Below, one piece after another: positions 51,768 to 61,111 of a stretch of DNA of 64,000 nt (position 1 is its first letter; every line of letters starts with the position of its first letter). A model generated the notes under the pieces. That model did no database searches. It was not told the origin of the DNA and saw nothing but the letters and a program-made list of their open reading frames with translations. Position numbers and translations under genes: made by a program. Source of the stretch: Arthrobacter liuii (GTDB taxonomy: Bacteria > Actinomycetota > Actinomycetes > Actinomycetales > Micrococcaceae); assembly GCF_014639275.1 (NCBI RefSeq), contig NZ_BMFW01000010.1:62586-126585 (forward strand), in the 5' to 3' direction.

Positions 51768-52721
51768 TTACCCGAGGGGTGCCGGACCGAGTTCCTCGAT
51801 GAGCTTTTGCATGGCGACGTACGCCTTGTTCCGGTAGGCAACCAGGGCTGCGGTCCGGTCGGCGGGTACGTCAAGGAACCCGGAGCCGGTCTTGGTGCCG
51901 AGCTGGCCGGCGTCGACCTTTTCCTGGAGGATCTTCGGCGTAGCGAAACGTTCCGGGAAACCGGTCTGCAGTGACTTGTAGCAGAAGGCGTAGACGTCCA
52001 GGCCTGCCATGTCCGCGATGGCGAAGGGGCCGAAGAACGGCAGCCGGAAGCCGAAGGTGGTGCGCACCATCGTGTCCACGTCCTCGGCCGTGGCGATGCC
52101 TTCCTCCACCACCTGGGCGGCCTCGTGGAAGAGGGCGTACTGGAGCCGGTTCAGCACGAAGCCGGTGACGTCCTTGACGGTGGCGGTTTCCTTGCCGGTC
52201 TCCCCCACGATGGTGCGGGCGGCTTCCACTGTGGCCTCTGACGTGCCCTCGTGCGGAATGACCTCCACACCGGGGATGAATGGCGCCGGGTTGGAGAAGT
52301 GGACGCCCAGGAAGCGCTCCGGGTTTTCCACTACCTCGGCGAGCTTGGCGATGGAGATGGTGGAGGTGTTGGAGCCGATGATGGCGTCGGGGCGGGCGGC
52401 GGCGCTGATCCGGCCCAGGGTGGCGTGCTTGATCTCCAGGACCTCCGGCACTGCTTCCTCGATGTACTCGGCTTCCGCCACTGCCTCTTCAATGTCCTTG
52501 GCGGCCCAGAGGTTTTCTTTGAGCAGGTCCGTGGCGTTGGCCGGGAACAGGCCGGCGGCAACGAATTCGTCGGATTCCTTCAGCAGCCGTTCGTAGTTGC
52601 CCTGGGCGATTTCGGCGGAGATGTCCGCCAACGCGACGCGGGCCCCGGCAAGTGCCAGGACCTGGGCGATCCCGCCGCCCATGTAGCCGGAGCCGACGAC
52701 GGCGATGTTTCGGGTGCTCAT
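51768..52721 (-). CDS. 3-hydroxyacyl-CoA dehydrogenase-like NAD oxidoreductase
   Basis: A 317-residue two-domain protein: Rossmann domain ([20 protein letters not shown], residues 5-25) with [15 protein letters not shown] segment [16 protein letters not shown] and the catalytic His in [20 protein letters not shown], then a helical C-terminal domain ([40 protein letters not shown]). The context contains no other fatty-acid genes. Members of this superfamily also oxidise L-gulonate and other aldonates at C3; oxidation of a sugar acid to a 3-keto acid, followed by decarboxylation, would fit the cluster. It overlaps the RpiB-like gene by 4 bases. Confidence 0.85.
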   Translation of the reverse strand: MSTRNIAVVGSGYMGGGIAQVLALAGARVALADISAEIAQGNYERLLKESDEFVAAGLFPANATDLLKENLWAAKDIEEAVAEAEYIEEAVPEVLEIKHATLGRISAAARPDAIIGSNTSTISIAKLAEVVENPERFLGVHFSNPAPFIPGVEVIPHEGTSEATVEAARTIVGETGKETATVKDVTGFVLNRLQYALFHEAAQVVEEGIATAEDVDTMVRTTFGFRLPFFGPFAIADMAGLDVYAFCYKSLQTGFPERFATPKILQEKVDAGQLGTKTGSGFLDVPADRTAALVAYRNKAYVAMQKLIEELGPAPLG

Positions 52722-53212
52722 GTGGTTTCAAGTCCTTCCGACGCGCCCTCATAGGAGCAGATGGCGTCTACTTTGGCCGCGGATGCGGAGTTTTCATCGA
52801 AGCGGTAGTTGAGCCACTCGCCCACCAGCTTCTTGGCAAGTTCAAGGCCGATGACGCGCTGGCCCATGGTCAGGACCTGGGCGTTGTTGGACAGCACCGA
52901 CCGCTCCACCGAGTAGCTGTCGTGGGCGGTGACGGCCCGGATGCCGGGCACTTTGTTGGCGGAGATCGCGACGCCCAGGCCGGTACCGCAGATGAGCAGG
53001 GCCCGGTCGGCTTCCCCGGCGGCCACTTTGCGGGCAGCGGCGACGGCCAGGTGCGGGTAGGCAGTGGTGTCGTCGGCGCCCACTCCCACGTCCTCCACCG
53101 AGGCGACGCGGGGGTCCGCCTCCAGCAGTTCGCGCAGGGCGTTCTTGTATTCCACACCGGCTTCGTCGTTGCCGACGACGATGCGCCAGCCTGGCTGGGT
53201 GTTCTCGGTCAT
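52718..53212 (-). CDS. RpiB/LacAB-type sugar-phosphate isomerase
   Basis: A 164-residue isomerase with [17 protein letters not shown], the catalytic Cys region [40 protein letters not shown] and [19 protein letters not shown]. The start is the ATG at 53212, preceded by CTAAGGAG; the frame opens slightly earlier. The family converts ribose 5-phosphate or, in tetritol pathways (EryI/DerI), D-erythrulose 4-phosphate to D-erythrose 4-phosphate. With the kinase gene just upstream, the tetrose activity is favoured. Confidence 0.88.
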   Translation of the reverse strand: MTENTQPGWRIVVGNDEAGVEYKNALRELLEADPRVASVEDVGVGADDTTAYPHLAVAAARKVAAGEADRALLICGTGLGVAISANKVPGIRAVTAHDSYSVERSVLSNNAQVLTMGQRVIGLELAKKLVGEWLNYRFDENSASAAKVDAICSYEGASEGLETT

Positions 53213-53222
53213 GCGGTTCTCC

Positions 53223-54947
53223 TTAGTGGCTTTCAAGGGTGGCGGCGTACTCGGCTACCCTGAGGGCGATGAGGCCGAAGGATACGGCACCCGGGTCGGG
53301 GTGGCCCAGGCTTTTTTCCGCCAGGGGGCGGGCGCGGCCCTTCTTCGGGCTGAGTTCGGCAGTCGCGTCAGCGGCCCTTGCTGCCGCCTCCGCCGCTGCA
53401 CGCAGGCTGCTGGCCAGGCTGCCGCCGTCGTCAATTGCTTTGTTGAAGGTGTCGGCGAACGGAAGCAGCGCGTCCACCATGGTCTTGTCCCCTGCTTCGG
53501 CCTTGCCCAGGGTGATGATGGCGTCGCGAAGGGCGTTGACGGCTGCGGCTGCGTCTGCGGCGGTGTATGTTTCCTTGCTGCCCAGGGTCCTGCCGACGGC
53601 GGTGACGGCTGCGCCCCACAGGGCCCCGGAGGTGCCGCCGGCGCGTTCCGCCCACTGCTCACCGGCCGCCGCGAGGAGTTCCTCGAGCCCGGCGCCGGCG
53701 GCGTGGGACTTCTCGGCGGCGGCAACGGCGGCATCAACGCCGCGGCGCATGCCGATGCCGTGGTCGCCGTCCCCGGCAATGGCGTCCAGCTTCCCCAGTG
53801 CGTCCTCGTGTTCGACGACGACGGACCGGGCTTCCTTCAGCGCGCCCACGGCCGTGGCAGCCAGGGCAGTGGAGGCTGGCGTGGCGGCCAGCGCCGGCGT
53901 CGTCGTTCCGGCCTCGGCGAGGGACGCGACCGTGCGTTCCCGGCGCGGCGCCAGGTTGCCCTTGCGGAAGGCGGGGGTGTCAGCCGGCGCGGCCCAGAAC
54001 TTCTCCAGTTCGGCGTCCAGCCAGAACAACGTCAGGGACAGCCCGGACATGTCCAGGCTGGTGACCAGTTCACCGCACTCCGGCTCCACTATCTCCAGTC
54101 CGGCCTCGGCCAGCAGCGCCTCGACCTTGCCGAACAGCAAAAAGAGTTCGTCGTACTTGACGGTTCCCAGCCCGTTCAGGATCGGCACCACCCGGCGCCC
54201 GGCGGTTTCCGGCTTATCCTTCAGCAGCCCATCCACCAGCAGCCTTGCGAGCTCGCTGGCCGTGGGAAGGGGCTGCTCCGAGATGCCCGGTTCGCCGTGG
54301 ATGCCGAGCCCCACGGACATCATGCCTTCGGGCACCGTGAACAGCGGCTCGGCAGCTCCGGGGAGGGTGCAGCCGGCAAAGGCGACACCGAGCGAGCGGG
54401 TGTGGTGGTTGGCCTTGATGGCCAGCCGCTCCACCTCGTCCAGGTCCAGGCCGGCTTCTGCCGCCGCCCCGGCCACCTTGAAGACCGTGAGGTCGCCCGC
54501 GATGCCACGGCGCTTGCCGATTTCGTCCAGCGGGGCGCTGGCGACGTCATCGGTGACCAGCACGGTCCGGGTTTCGATGCCCTCAGCGTTCAGCTTGTCC
54601 TGTGCCTGGCCAAAGTGCAGGACGTCGCCGGCGTAGTTGCCGTAGCTGAACAGGACGCCGCCGCCGCTCTGGGACGCTTTGGCCACCCGGTAGGCCTGTC
54701 CTGCAGAGGGGGAAGCAAACATGTTGCCGCAGGCGCTTCCGGCCGCCAGCCCGGCACCCACCAGGCCGGCAAAGGCCGGGTAGTGGCCGGATCCGCCGCC
54801 GATGACCAGGGCCACCTGGCCTTGGGGCGTTTCGGTGGAACGGACCACGCCGCCGTCAACGCGCGCCACGTACTGGCGGTTGGCGGCCACGAAGCCGTCG
54901 AGGGCGTCGTCTGCGAACTGCGCTGGATCGTCAAATATCTTTGTCAT
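53223..54947 (-). CDS. dihydroxyacetone-kinase-family kinase, fused DhaK-DhaL
   Basis: A 574-residue ATP-dependent kinase. The DhaK domain (1-330) has [36 protein letters not shown] and the substrate-binding His in [19 protein letters not shown]. The DhaL domain (~365-574) has the nucleotide/Mg motif [34 protein letters not shown] and [10 protein letters not shown]. In tetritol and apionate pathways, homologues (LerK/DerK) phosphorylate erythrulose; glycerone is the alternative. GAGGAATC precedes the ATG. It lies 45 bases downstream of the TIM barrel gene and 10 bases before the RpiB-like gene. Confidence 0.92.
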   Translation of the reverse strand: MTKIFDDPAQFADDALDGFVAANRQYVARVDGGVVRSTETPQGQVALVIGGGSGHYPAFAGLVGAGLAAGSACGNMFASPSAGQAYRVAKASQSGGGVLFSYGNYAGDVLHFGQAQDKLNAEGIETRTVLVTDDVASAPLDEIGKRRGIAGDLTVFKVAGAAAEAGLDLDEVERLAIKANHHTRSLGVAFAGCTLPGAAEPLFTVPEGMMSVGLGIHGEPGISEQPLPTASELARLLVDGLLKDKPETAGRRVVPILNGLGTVKYDELFLLFGKVEALLAEAGLEIVEPECGELVTSLDMSGLSLTLFWLDAELEKFWAAPADTPAFRKGNLAPRRERTVASLAEAGTTTPALAATPASTALAATAVGALKEARSVVVEHEDALGKLDAIAGDGDHGIGMRRGVDAAVAAAEKSHAAGAGLEELLAAAGEQWAERAGGTSGALWGAAVTAVGRTLGSKETYTAADAAAAVNALRDAIITLGKAEAGDKTMVDALLPFADTFNKAIDDGGSLASSLRAAAEAAARAADATAELSPKKGRARPLAEKSLGHPDPGAVSFGLIALRVAEYAATLESH

Positions 54948-54992
54948 GATTCCTCGTTGAACCGGTTGAGTCGGTTTGGGATGCCTGCCGGC

Positions 54993-55991
54993 TTAGCGTG
55001 CGGGAACTGCCGCCGGGGCCTGCCGCCCCTGGGCCACCAGGCTGGTGCCCAGTGCATAGCCGTCGCGCTTGGGCAGCACCTGCCGGCGCAGGTAGTTCTG
55101 GTTGGCCGCGGTGACGCTCAGGCCGTCGCCGCCGTAGTGCTCCGTGCAGATGACCCCCTGGAAGCCCACCGAGATAGCGAACTGGAAGGCCTCGCGGTAG
55201 CTGATCAGCCCGGACTCCATCGGAGCCGGCATGGCGACGTACTGGTCCCGTGCCTGGTCCTCGTCGCGGATGTAGTTCTTGACGTGCCAGTAGTTGGAGT
55301 ACGGCAGAGTCTTGTGCACCAGTTCGCGCCAGTCCTCGATGGGGCGGTGCAGGCGGATCAGGTTGCCCAGGTCCGGGTTCAGTCCAACGTTGGGCAAATC
55401 GATGTCCTGGACGAGCTGCACGGACGAATCGCCCGTGCCCAGGAACGTGTCCTCATACATCTCCAGGGACACCAGGAGCCCCAGTTCAGCGGCGTGCTTG
55501 CCTACTTCGCGGATGCGGGTGACGGCGTTGTTCCAGGCCTCCTTGTCCCCTGCCGGGTCCTTGTGGCCTTCCACGGTCCAGAACCACAGTTGCTTCTGCT
55601 GTTCCGCGGTGATGGCCTGGTGCAGGCCGATCGAGACAACTTCGCAGCCGAGCTGGGCTGCGGCCTCCAGGGTGCGGTGGGTGTAGGCCAGGTTCTCTTC
55701 CCAGTTGCCTTCCTGGATCACGCTGCGGCGGATGGCTGAGATGGAGGGAAGGCCAAGGCCGGCGGCGGTGGCGGCGGACTTCAGCTCATCCAGGCGTGCG
55801 CTGGACAGGTCGCCGGGGCGTACCCAGCTGTCCGTGAGGTCGGCATTGGTGAAGCCGGCGTCAGCCACTTCCTCGAAGACCTGTTGCCAGTCACTGGCAG
55901 GGGCGTCCTGGACGGTGGTCCCGTCCGGCCTGGTTCCGGGGAACTGCAGCAGGGCAGCAGCGATGGGCCAGTTTTCAGCGGTGTACGGCAT
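54993..55991 (-). CDS. xylose-isomerase-like TIM barrel, candidate 3-keto-acid decarboxylase or isomerase
   Basis: A 332-residue sugar phosphate isomerase/epimerase-type TIM barrel. The ATG at 55991 (PYTAENWPIAAALLQFPG) is chosen because GGAG lies 5 bases upstream; a GTG two codons earlier is less likely. Likely metal ligands are in LGLLVSLEMYEDTFLGTGDS, NVGLNPDLGNLIRLH, YWHVKNYIRDED and GVICTEHYGGDG. First gene of the kinase operon. In apionate catabolism a decarboxylase of this fold (OiaC-like) turns 3-oxo-isoapionate into L-erythrulose, which the neighbouring kinase could phosphorylate. An epimerase or isomerase role remains possible. Confidence 0.83.
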   Translation of the reverse strand: MPYTAENWPIAAALLQFPGTRPDGTTVQDAPASDWQQVFEEVADAGFTNADLTDSWVRPGDLSSARLDELKSAATAAGLGLPSISAIRRSVIQEGNWEENLAYTHRTLEAAAQLGCEVVSIGLHQAITAEQQKQLWFWTVEGHKDPAGDKEAWNNAVTRIREVGKHAAELGLLVSLEMYEDTFLGTGDSSVQLVQDIDLPNVGLNPDLGNLIRLHRPIEDWRELVHKTLPYSNYWHVKNYIRDEDQARDQYVAMPAPMESGLISYREAFQFAISVGFQGVICTEHYGGDGLSVTAANQNYLRRQVLPKRDGYALGTSLVAQGRQAPAAVPAR

Positions 55992-56017
55992 TGTCACTCC
56001 AGATCATAAATCGCATT

Positions 56018-56027
56018 TCCTATAGGA
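56018..56027. promoter_or_regulatory. palindrome upstream of the TIM-barrel/kinase operon
   Basis: TCCTATAGGA is a perfect 10-bp palindrome 27 bases upstream of the operon's first ATG. A similar ATCCTATAG lies before the adjacent GntR gene. It may be the GntR operator, or TATAGG may simply be the -10 element; both can be true. Confidence 0.5.
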
Positions 56028-56132
56028 TCTACGGCTTGGTTGGTGCTGTCAAGGGTTTTTCGTTCCTCCCGGCAGTGGGAGGCATGGGTGCTGGGAGGAC
56101 TTTCAGGCCCGCCCGACGCCACGCTGATACTG

Positions 56133-56822
56133 CTAGCTGCGCGCTTCGCTGTCGTGCTGCGAGCGCTGTTTGACGCCCTCGATGTGGTCGACCATTGCCT
56201 GGCGGGCAAGTTCGGCGTCGCCCGCTTCGAATGCCTTGAGGATCTCCGTGTGCTCCGCGATGGCGTAATCGGCGTCAGTGACGCCCAGGCCGCCGAAGAA
56301 GCGGAAGCGCTGCACCTGGCCGCCCAGCGCGTTGTAAGCGGACAGCAGGAACTGGTTGTTCGCGGATTCGGCGATGAGGCGGTGGAACCGTTCGTCGGCT
56401 TCCCAGTAGGCGCGGAACTCCGCGAAGGACGGACCCCGCGGAGCTGCCTTCAGGTCCTCGATCGCCCGCCCCAGTTCAGCAGTCAATTGGGTGTCCGCGT
56501 GCTTGCAGGCCATGAAGGCGTTGGCCGGTTCGATCACCAGCCGGGCGTCCATCAGGTCAGCCAGCTCTTCCGGGGAGAAAAGCGGGGCCACCCGGTAGCC
56601 CCGCAGTGCCATCCGCCGGACCATCCCGGTTGCCTCCAGCCGGGCAAGCGCCTCGCGCACGGGTGTTGGGGAGACATCCAGCTCCCTGGCCATCCCGTCA
56701 ATACTGACGGGCGTGCCTGCCTCCAACCGGCCGTCCATCAAGGCAACAAGAAGTGCTTCGTAGACGTGGTCAGCGAGCACCTGCCTGCTCACGCCGCCGG
56801 AGGCCTGGTTCGTGGTTGCCAT
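56133..56822 (-). CDS. GntR/FCD regulator 1
   Basis: A 229-residue regulator. The GntR winged helix is QVLADHVYEALLVALMDGRL, SIDGMARELDVSPTPVREAL and RLEATGMVRRMALRGYRVAP. The FCD ligand domain has LMDARLVIEPANAFMACKHA, RFHRLIAESANNQFLLSAYN and HTEILKAFEAGDAELARQAM with metal-binding Asp/His positions. It lies between the two catabolic sub-operons on the same strand. Palindromes near its own start and before the kinase operon suggest it controls both. Its effector is likely the pathway substrate or intermediate. Confidence 0.92.
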   Translation of the reverse strand: MATTNQASGGVSRQVLADHVYEALLVALMDGRLEAGTPVSIDGMARELDVSPTPVREALARLEATGMVRRMALRGYRVAPLFSPEELADLMDARLVIEPANAFMACKHADTQLTAELGRAIEDLKAAPRGPSFAEFRAYWEADERFHRLIAESANNQFLLSAYNALGGQVQRFRFFGGLGVTDADYAIAEHTEILKAFEAGDAELARQAMVDHIEGVKQRSQHDSEARS

Positions 56823-56828
56823 GAAGAA

Positions 56829-56837
56829 ATCCTATAG
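56829..56837. promoter_or_regulatory. half-palindrome / -10 element before GntR 1
   Basis: ATCCTATAG, read on the minus strand as CTATAGGAT, ends about 6 bases before the ATG of the GntR gene. If it is a -10, the transcript starts almost at the ATG and the mRNA is leaderless. It repeats the core found at 56018-56027. Confidence 0.4.
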
Positions 56838-56929
56838 CCGGGGAACGCGCGGAAGCGCGGGAGTGAACGGCAGCGGGGTCCCGGTGCCGCACGGCCGGTA
56901 AGCCGTACGGCACCTTCAGGCAGTGCCGG

Positions 56930-57706
56930 TCAGGAAACCTGCAGGCCGCCGTTGATGTCGTAGGTGGCGGCCGTGATGTACCCGGCGTCCTCGCTGAGGA
57001 GGAACGCGATCAGGGCTCCGACTTCCTCGCGCGTTCCCACCCGGCCCATCATGATTCCCTCGGACATCTGCGCCTTGCGTTCATCGCTTAGCGTTCCGCC
57101 CATGATGTCCGTGTCGATCGGGCCCGGCGCAATGGCGTTCACGGTGATGTTGTGCTCGCCCACTTCCCGGGCCAGCGCACGGGTGAAGCCCAGGATGCCG
57201 GCTTTGGAGGCACTGTAGGCCACCTTGGAGTAGGTCCCGCCGCCGCGCTGGGCGGAGATGGAGGAGATGCTGACGATCCTGCCCAGTTCCCGCTCGATCA
57301 TCCCTTTGAGGACGCGCTGGGAAACCACGAAGGTGCCGCGCATGTTGATGGCGAAAACCTTGTCCCATTCCGCCACCGTGGTTTCCATGAAGGGGGTGGG
57401 TGAACTGATTCCAGCGAGGTTGACCAGTCCAACGATCGGCGGAAGGGCCTGCTCGATCTCCGTGATGGCGCGGTCCACGGATGCCTCGTCCGAGACGTCG
57501 GCGCCCACGCCGATCGCCTTGACAGCGTGGCTGGAGCCGATTTCCGCCGCCGCGGCCTGGGCGTCTTCGGCATTGATGTCCAGGATGGCGATGGACCAGC
57601 CTTCGCTGGCCAGCCGGCTGGCAGTTGCGCGGCCGATGCCGCGGACCGATGCCGCCCCGGTCAGGACGGCGGTGCGCTCGGCGGGAAAGGTGTGCTCTGT
57701 AGTCAT
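56930..57706 (-). CDS. short-chain dehydrogenase/reductase 2
   Basis: A 258-residue SDR, paralogue of SDR 1. NAD site AVLTGAASVRGIGRATASRL with Asp in AILDINAED, NNAG-like VNLAGISSPTPF, catalytic Ser in IVSISSISAQRGGGTYSK and Tyr/Lys in VAYSASKAGILGFTRA. The long shared stretch INMRGTF and ITVNAIAPGPIDTDIMGGTL shows recent divergence between the two. It follows the second ACS importer by 9 bases. A distinct stereoisomer or polyol specificity is plausible. Confidence 0.9.
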   Translation of the reverse strand: MTTEHTFPAERTAVLTGAASVRGIGRATASRLASEGWSIAILDINAEDAQAAAAEIGSSHAVKAIGVGADVSDEASVDRAITEIEQALPPIVGLVNLAGISSPTPFMETTVAEWDKVFAINMRGTFVVSQRVLKGMIERELGRIVSISSISAQRGGGTYSKVAYSASKAGILGFTRALAREVGEHNITVNAIAPGPIDTDIMGGTLSDERKAQMSEGIMMGRVGTREEVGALIAFLLSEDAGYITAATYDINGGLQVS

Positions 57707-57715
57707 TGCTGGTTC

Positions 57716-59065
57716 CTAGTGGGTTTCGGCGGCAGGAATGGTGGCACCGGGGGCGGAGACACCTTCAGGCCGCTTGCGTGCGTAAAGGTAGGTGGCGATG
57801 GCGGTCACGGCAAGGCAGGCGGCCAGGAAGACCAGGCCGGTCTGGCTGTTTCCGGTGGCGTCCTTGAGGATGCCCACGATGTAGGGAGCCACGAAGCCGC
57901 CCAGGTTGCCGAGCGAGTTGACCATGGCCAGCCCGGCTGCGGCCGCAGCACCGGTGAGGGCTGCGGAGGGCATGGCCAGGAATGGTGCAATCGCGGAGTA
58001 GATGCCCATTGCTGCAAGTGTCAGGAAGACCATGGCGAGCACGGCGTTGACGGGGAGCAGGAAGCCGGCACCCAGGAGGCCGACGGCGGCGAGCACCATG
58101 CTGACGCTGGCATGCCAGACGGGGTTGCCGGTACGGTCCGACCGCTTGCTCCAGAAGTAGACGAATACGGCGGCGATGGCGTATGGGATGAAGACAATGA
58201 ACCCCACCTGCGTTGAGTCGAACTTGCCCAGCGCCTTGACGATGGTGGGCAGCCAGAGTCCCAGGCCGTAGATGCCGCAGACCAGGCCGAAGTACAGCGC
58301 CGAGTAGGCGATGGTGCGGGGGTCCTTGAGGCCGGCCAGGAAGTTGTGATTGCCGGCCTTCTTCTTGTCGGCCAGTTCCGCGCTCATGGTGGTGGAGAGC
58401 CATTCGCGTTCTTCCGGCTTGAGCCACTTGGCGTGCTCCGGCCGGTCCGTCATGACGAAGGGCGTGATGATGCCGAGGATGATGGCGGGGATGCCTTCAA
58501 GGATGTAGAGCCACTGCCAGCCGTGCAGGCCTGCAACTCCCTCCAGGTTCAGGAGCATGCCGGAGACCGGGGCGCCAAGGGCGTTGGAGATGGGCTGGGC
58601 GAGGATGAAAATGCCCAGCACGGTCACGCGCTGGGCGGCCGGGAACCAGAGGGTCAGGTAGAAGAGGATGGCCGGGAAGAAGCCCGCTTCCGCCGCCCCG
58701 AGCAGGAAACGGATGATGTAGAAGCTGGCTTCGCCGTTCACCAGGAACATGGCGGTGGCGAAAATGCCCCAACTGATGAGGATGCGGGCGATCCACTTGC
58801 GGGCACCAAACCGGTACATGCCGCCATTGCTTGGGATTTCCAGCAGCGCGTACCCCAGGAAGAAAATACCGGCACCCAGGCCGTAGGCAGCCTCGGTCAG
58901 GCCAATGTCACCTTGCATGCCGAGCTTGGCGAAGCCGACATTGTTCCGGTCAAGGTAGGCGACGAAGTACAGAAGGACGATCAGGGGCATGAGCCTCCGG
59001 CGTACTTTGCGGAGGGTGACCTCACCCAGTTCGCTGAGTGCGGGAGCGGTAGCAGGGGAGGTCAT
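57716..59065 (-). CDS. ACS-family MFS importer 2
   Basis: A 449-residue ACS-type symporter: RLMPLIVLLYFVAYLDRNNV, FFLGYALLEIPSNGGMYRFG, FYIIRFLLGAAEAGFFPAIL and LEPLHGW-like region (VAGLHGWQWLYILEGIPAI). AGGAGG precedes the ATG. It heads a two-gene operon with SDR 2 and has a palindromic operator upstream at 59156-59169. The first importer is related but not identical, so the island may take up two related anions. Confidence 0.9.
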   Translation of the reverse strand: MTSPATAPALSELGEVTLRKVRRRLMPLIVLLYFVAYLDRNNVGFAKLGMQGDIGLTEAAYGLGAGIFFLGYALLEIPSNGGMYRFGARKWIARILISWGIFATAMFLVNGEASFYIIRFLLGAAEAGFFPAILFYLTLWFPAAQRVTVLGIFILAQPISNALGAPVSGMLLNLEGVAGLHGWQWLYILEGIPAIILGIITPFVMTDRPEHAKWLKPEEREWLSTTMSAELADKKKAGNHNFLAGLKDPRTIAYSALYFGLVCGIYGLGLWLPTIVKALGKFDSTQVGFIVFIPYAIAAVFVYFWSKRSDRTGNPVWHASVSMVLAAVGLLGAGFLLPVNAVLAMVFLTLAAMGIYSAIAPFLAMPSAALTGAAAAAGLAMVNSLGNLGGFVAPYIVGILKDATGNSQTGLVFLAACLAVTAIATYLYARKRPEGVSAPGATIPAAETH

Positions 59066-59155
59066 CGTGGGCCTCCTGCGGTGATGCGGGGACCCTCACG
59101 AAGGGAATGCGCGCACATAAAGACTCCTTTGGCTGGCGGCATTTTGGGGATTGAT

Positions 59156-59169
59156 ATCAGATGTCTGAT
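59156..59169. promoter_or_regulatory. FadR/FCD-type operator upstream of importer 2
   Basis: ATCAGATGTCTGAT is a perfect 14-bp palindrome, with a partial further copy (GATGTCTTGATGAG) next to it. It lies 91 bases upstream of the importer ATG and is a typical GntR/FCD-type site. The regulator encoded at 59284-60015 is the likely binder. Confidence 0.6.
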
Positions 59170-59283
59170 GTCTTGATGAGATTCTAGTCACAGGCGTCGA
59201 GGGGCGTCAACATGCAGTGTGTCCAGAACAGCCCATGCTGGTACATGGCAAATGCCCGTCTTGGGCAGTGCCAGACGCACGCC

Positions 59284-60015
59284 TCAGCCGGCGGAAGCTG
59301 CGCTGCGGCTGGACATGGCGAGGAATTGCTCGTAGTCCTCGAAGGTCTGGGTGATGTGGGCATCCATCGTGGAGCGTGCAGTGGCCGGATCGCCGGCGGC
59401 GATGGCTGCGAGGACCATCTTGTGGTGGTGGATGGCGTGGCGCTGCACGTCGGGAAAGGCCGAGGTCTCCCGCCGCATCGCGTAGAGCAGGGTGGACAGC
59501 TGGCCCAGCAGGGCCGGCACGAAGGGGTTTCCGGAGGCACGCAGGACTGTGTCGTGGAAAGCAATGTCGGCCAGGGTCAGTGCGTCCACGTCCCCGGCCT
59601 GATGTGCCGCTTCCATTTGGTCCACGCTGTCCTGCAGGGCGGCGAGGTCGGCCGGCCGGTGGCGGGAAGCCGCGAGTTCGGCAGCTCCGGTCTCCACCAT
59701 GCGGCGGACCTCCAGCAGCCGCAGCGCCACCTGGTCCGAGGCCACTCCCCTGGACGCTGCCCGCATGATTGCATCCAGCCCCGTCCAGCGCTCGGGTGGA
59801 TTGACGAAGGTGCCCAGGCCGCGCTTGACATACACCACGTCCTGCGCCTTGAGGGCCTTCATCGCTTCACGCGCGGTGAGGCGGCTGACCCCCGATTCCT
59901 TGGCAATATCCGCTTCCGGCGGCAGGGCGTCGTCGGCCTTGATCTGGCCGCTCAGGATGTATTCGAGGACCTTATCCACGACGGCGTCGACCAGCGTGGG
60001 TCGCTTTTCTGCCAT
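59284..60015 (-). CDS. GntR/FCD regulator 2
   Basis: A 243-residue regulator: VDAVVDKVLEYILSGQIKAD, PPEADIAKESGVSRLTAREA and MKALKAQDVVYVKRGLGTFV in the winged helix, then an FCD domain with LEVRRMVETGAAELAASRHR and LADIAFHDTVLRASGNPFVP. It lies upstream of importer 2 on the same strand. The palindrome between them suggests it represses the importer/SDR unit, separately from GntR 1. Confidence 0.92.
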   Translation of the reverse strand: MAEKRPTLVDAVVDKVLEYILSGQIKADDALPPEADIAKESGVSRLTAREAMKALKAQDVVYVKRGLGTFVNPPERWTGLDAIMRAASRGVASDQVALRLLEVRRMVETGAAELAASRHRPADLAALQDSVDQMEAAHQAGDVDALTLADIAFHDTVLRASGNPFVPALLGQLSTLLYAMRRETSAFPDVQRHAIHHHKMVLAAIAAGDPATARSTMDAHITQTFEDYEQFLAMSSRSAASAG

Positions 60016-60198
60016 CGCCTTTTCCCCTGCCTTCGCGCCCGGGGCGCCACGAATTCCTTCCCCTAAACATTACTAGACGGACCTGTGCAACTGCCGCCGG
60101 ACCGTCGTCGTGCGTCAAACAACGAACACGGGGCCACTCCGCGGCCGTCCCCACTGCATGGGACGAGCCGGGAGCGACCCCGCGTTCTGCAGTACTCC

Positions 60199-61101
60199 CT
60201 AGAGGGCTGCGTAGACCTCGCGGAGCAGTGTGGCGGTCTCGGAAGGGGTCTTGCCGACCTTCACGCCGGCTGCCTCGAGGGCTTCCTTCTTGGCCTGGGC
60301 GGTACCGGCGGAGCCGGAGACGATGGCGCCTGCGTGGCCCATGGTCTTGCCTTCGGGGGCGGTGAAGCCGGCAACGTACCCCACAACCGGCTTGGTGACG
60401 TTGGCCTTGATGAAGTCTGCTGCGCGCTCTTCGGCGTCACCGCCGATTTCACCGATCATGACGATGGCCTTGGTCTCGGGGTCAGCCTCGAACGCGGCCA
60501 GGGCGTCGATGTGGGTGGTGCCGATGATGGGGTCGCCGCCGATGCCGATGGCGGTGGAGAAGCCCAGGTCGCGCAGTTCGTACATCATCTGGTAGGTCAG
60601 GGTGCCGGACTTGGAGACGAGGCCGATGGGGCCCTTGCCGGTGATGTTGGCCGGGGTGATGCCCACCAGGGCTTCGCCGGGGGTGATGATGCCGGGGCAG
60701 TTCGGGCCGATGATGCGGGTGACCTGCTTGCCGTCGGCGTCCACCTTGGACTGGGCCAGGGCCCAGAATTCGGCCGAGTCCTGGACCGGCACGCCCTCGG
60801 TGATGACCACTACCAGGCCGATGCCGGCCTCGATGGCTTCAACCACTGCGTTCTTGGTGAATGCCGGCGGCACGAAGACGATGGAGACGTCGGCGCCAGT
60901 CTCCGCCATGGCTTCCTTGACGGTGCCATAAACGTTGATTTCGTTGTCGCCGTGCAGGACGGTGGTGCCGGCCTTGCGGGCGTTGACGCCGCCCACGATG
61001 TTAGTGCCGGCCTTGAGCATCAGGGCGGTGTGCTTGGTGCCTTCGCCGCCGGTGATGCCCTGGACGATGACCTTGGAGTCTTTGTTGAGGTAGATAGACA
61101 T
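60199..61101 (-). CDS. sucD: succinyl-CoA synthetase alpha subunit
   Basis: A 300-residue subunit that forms the phosphohistidine and CoA-binding half of the TCA enzyme. CoA site: [20 protein letters not shown] and [14 protein letters not shown]. The phosphoryl-acceptor His lies in [20 protein letters not shown]. The domain between has [20 protein letters not shown]. It follows sucC by 10 bases; AAGGGACG precedes the ATG. Confidence 0.96.
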   Translation of the reverse strand: MSIYLNKDSKVIVQGITGGEGTKHTALMLKAGTNIVGGVNARKAGTTVLHGDNEINVYGTVKEAMAETGADVSIVFVPPAFTKNAVVEAIEAGIGLVVVITEGVPVQDSAEFWALAQSKVDADGKQVTRIIGPNCPGIITPGEALVGITPANITGKGPIGLVSKSGTLTYQMMYELRDLGFSTAIGIGGDPIIGTTHIDALAAFEADPETKAIVMIGEIGGDAEERAADFIKANVTKPVVGYVAGFTAPEGKTMGHAGAIVSGSAGTAQAKKEALEAAGVKVGKTPSETATLLREVYAAL

Positions 61102-61111
61102 GGTGCGTCCC

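Noticed and set aside
53064..55739. Long plus-strand open frame (~890 codons) opposite the DhaK-DhaL and TIM-barrel genes
   Set aside because: It is the antisense shadow typical of GC-rich codon bias. The minus strand carries unmistakable kinase and isomerase motifs, while the plus frame has low-complexity Gly/Arg/Ala composition and no family motif.
53223..59065. Glycerol or plain dihydroxyacetone catabolism as the island's role
   Set aside because: No glycerol dehydrogenase or facilitator is present, and RpiB-like, TIM-like, 3HCDH-like and TIM-barrel genes would be superfluous. Kept only as an alternative for the kinase alone.
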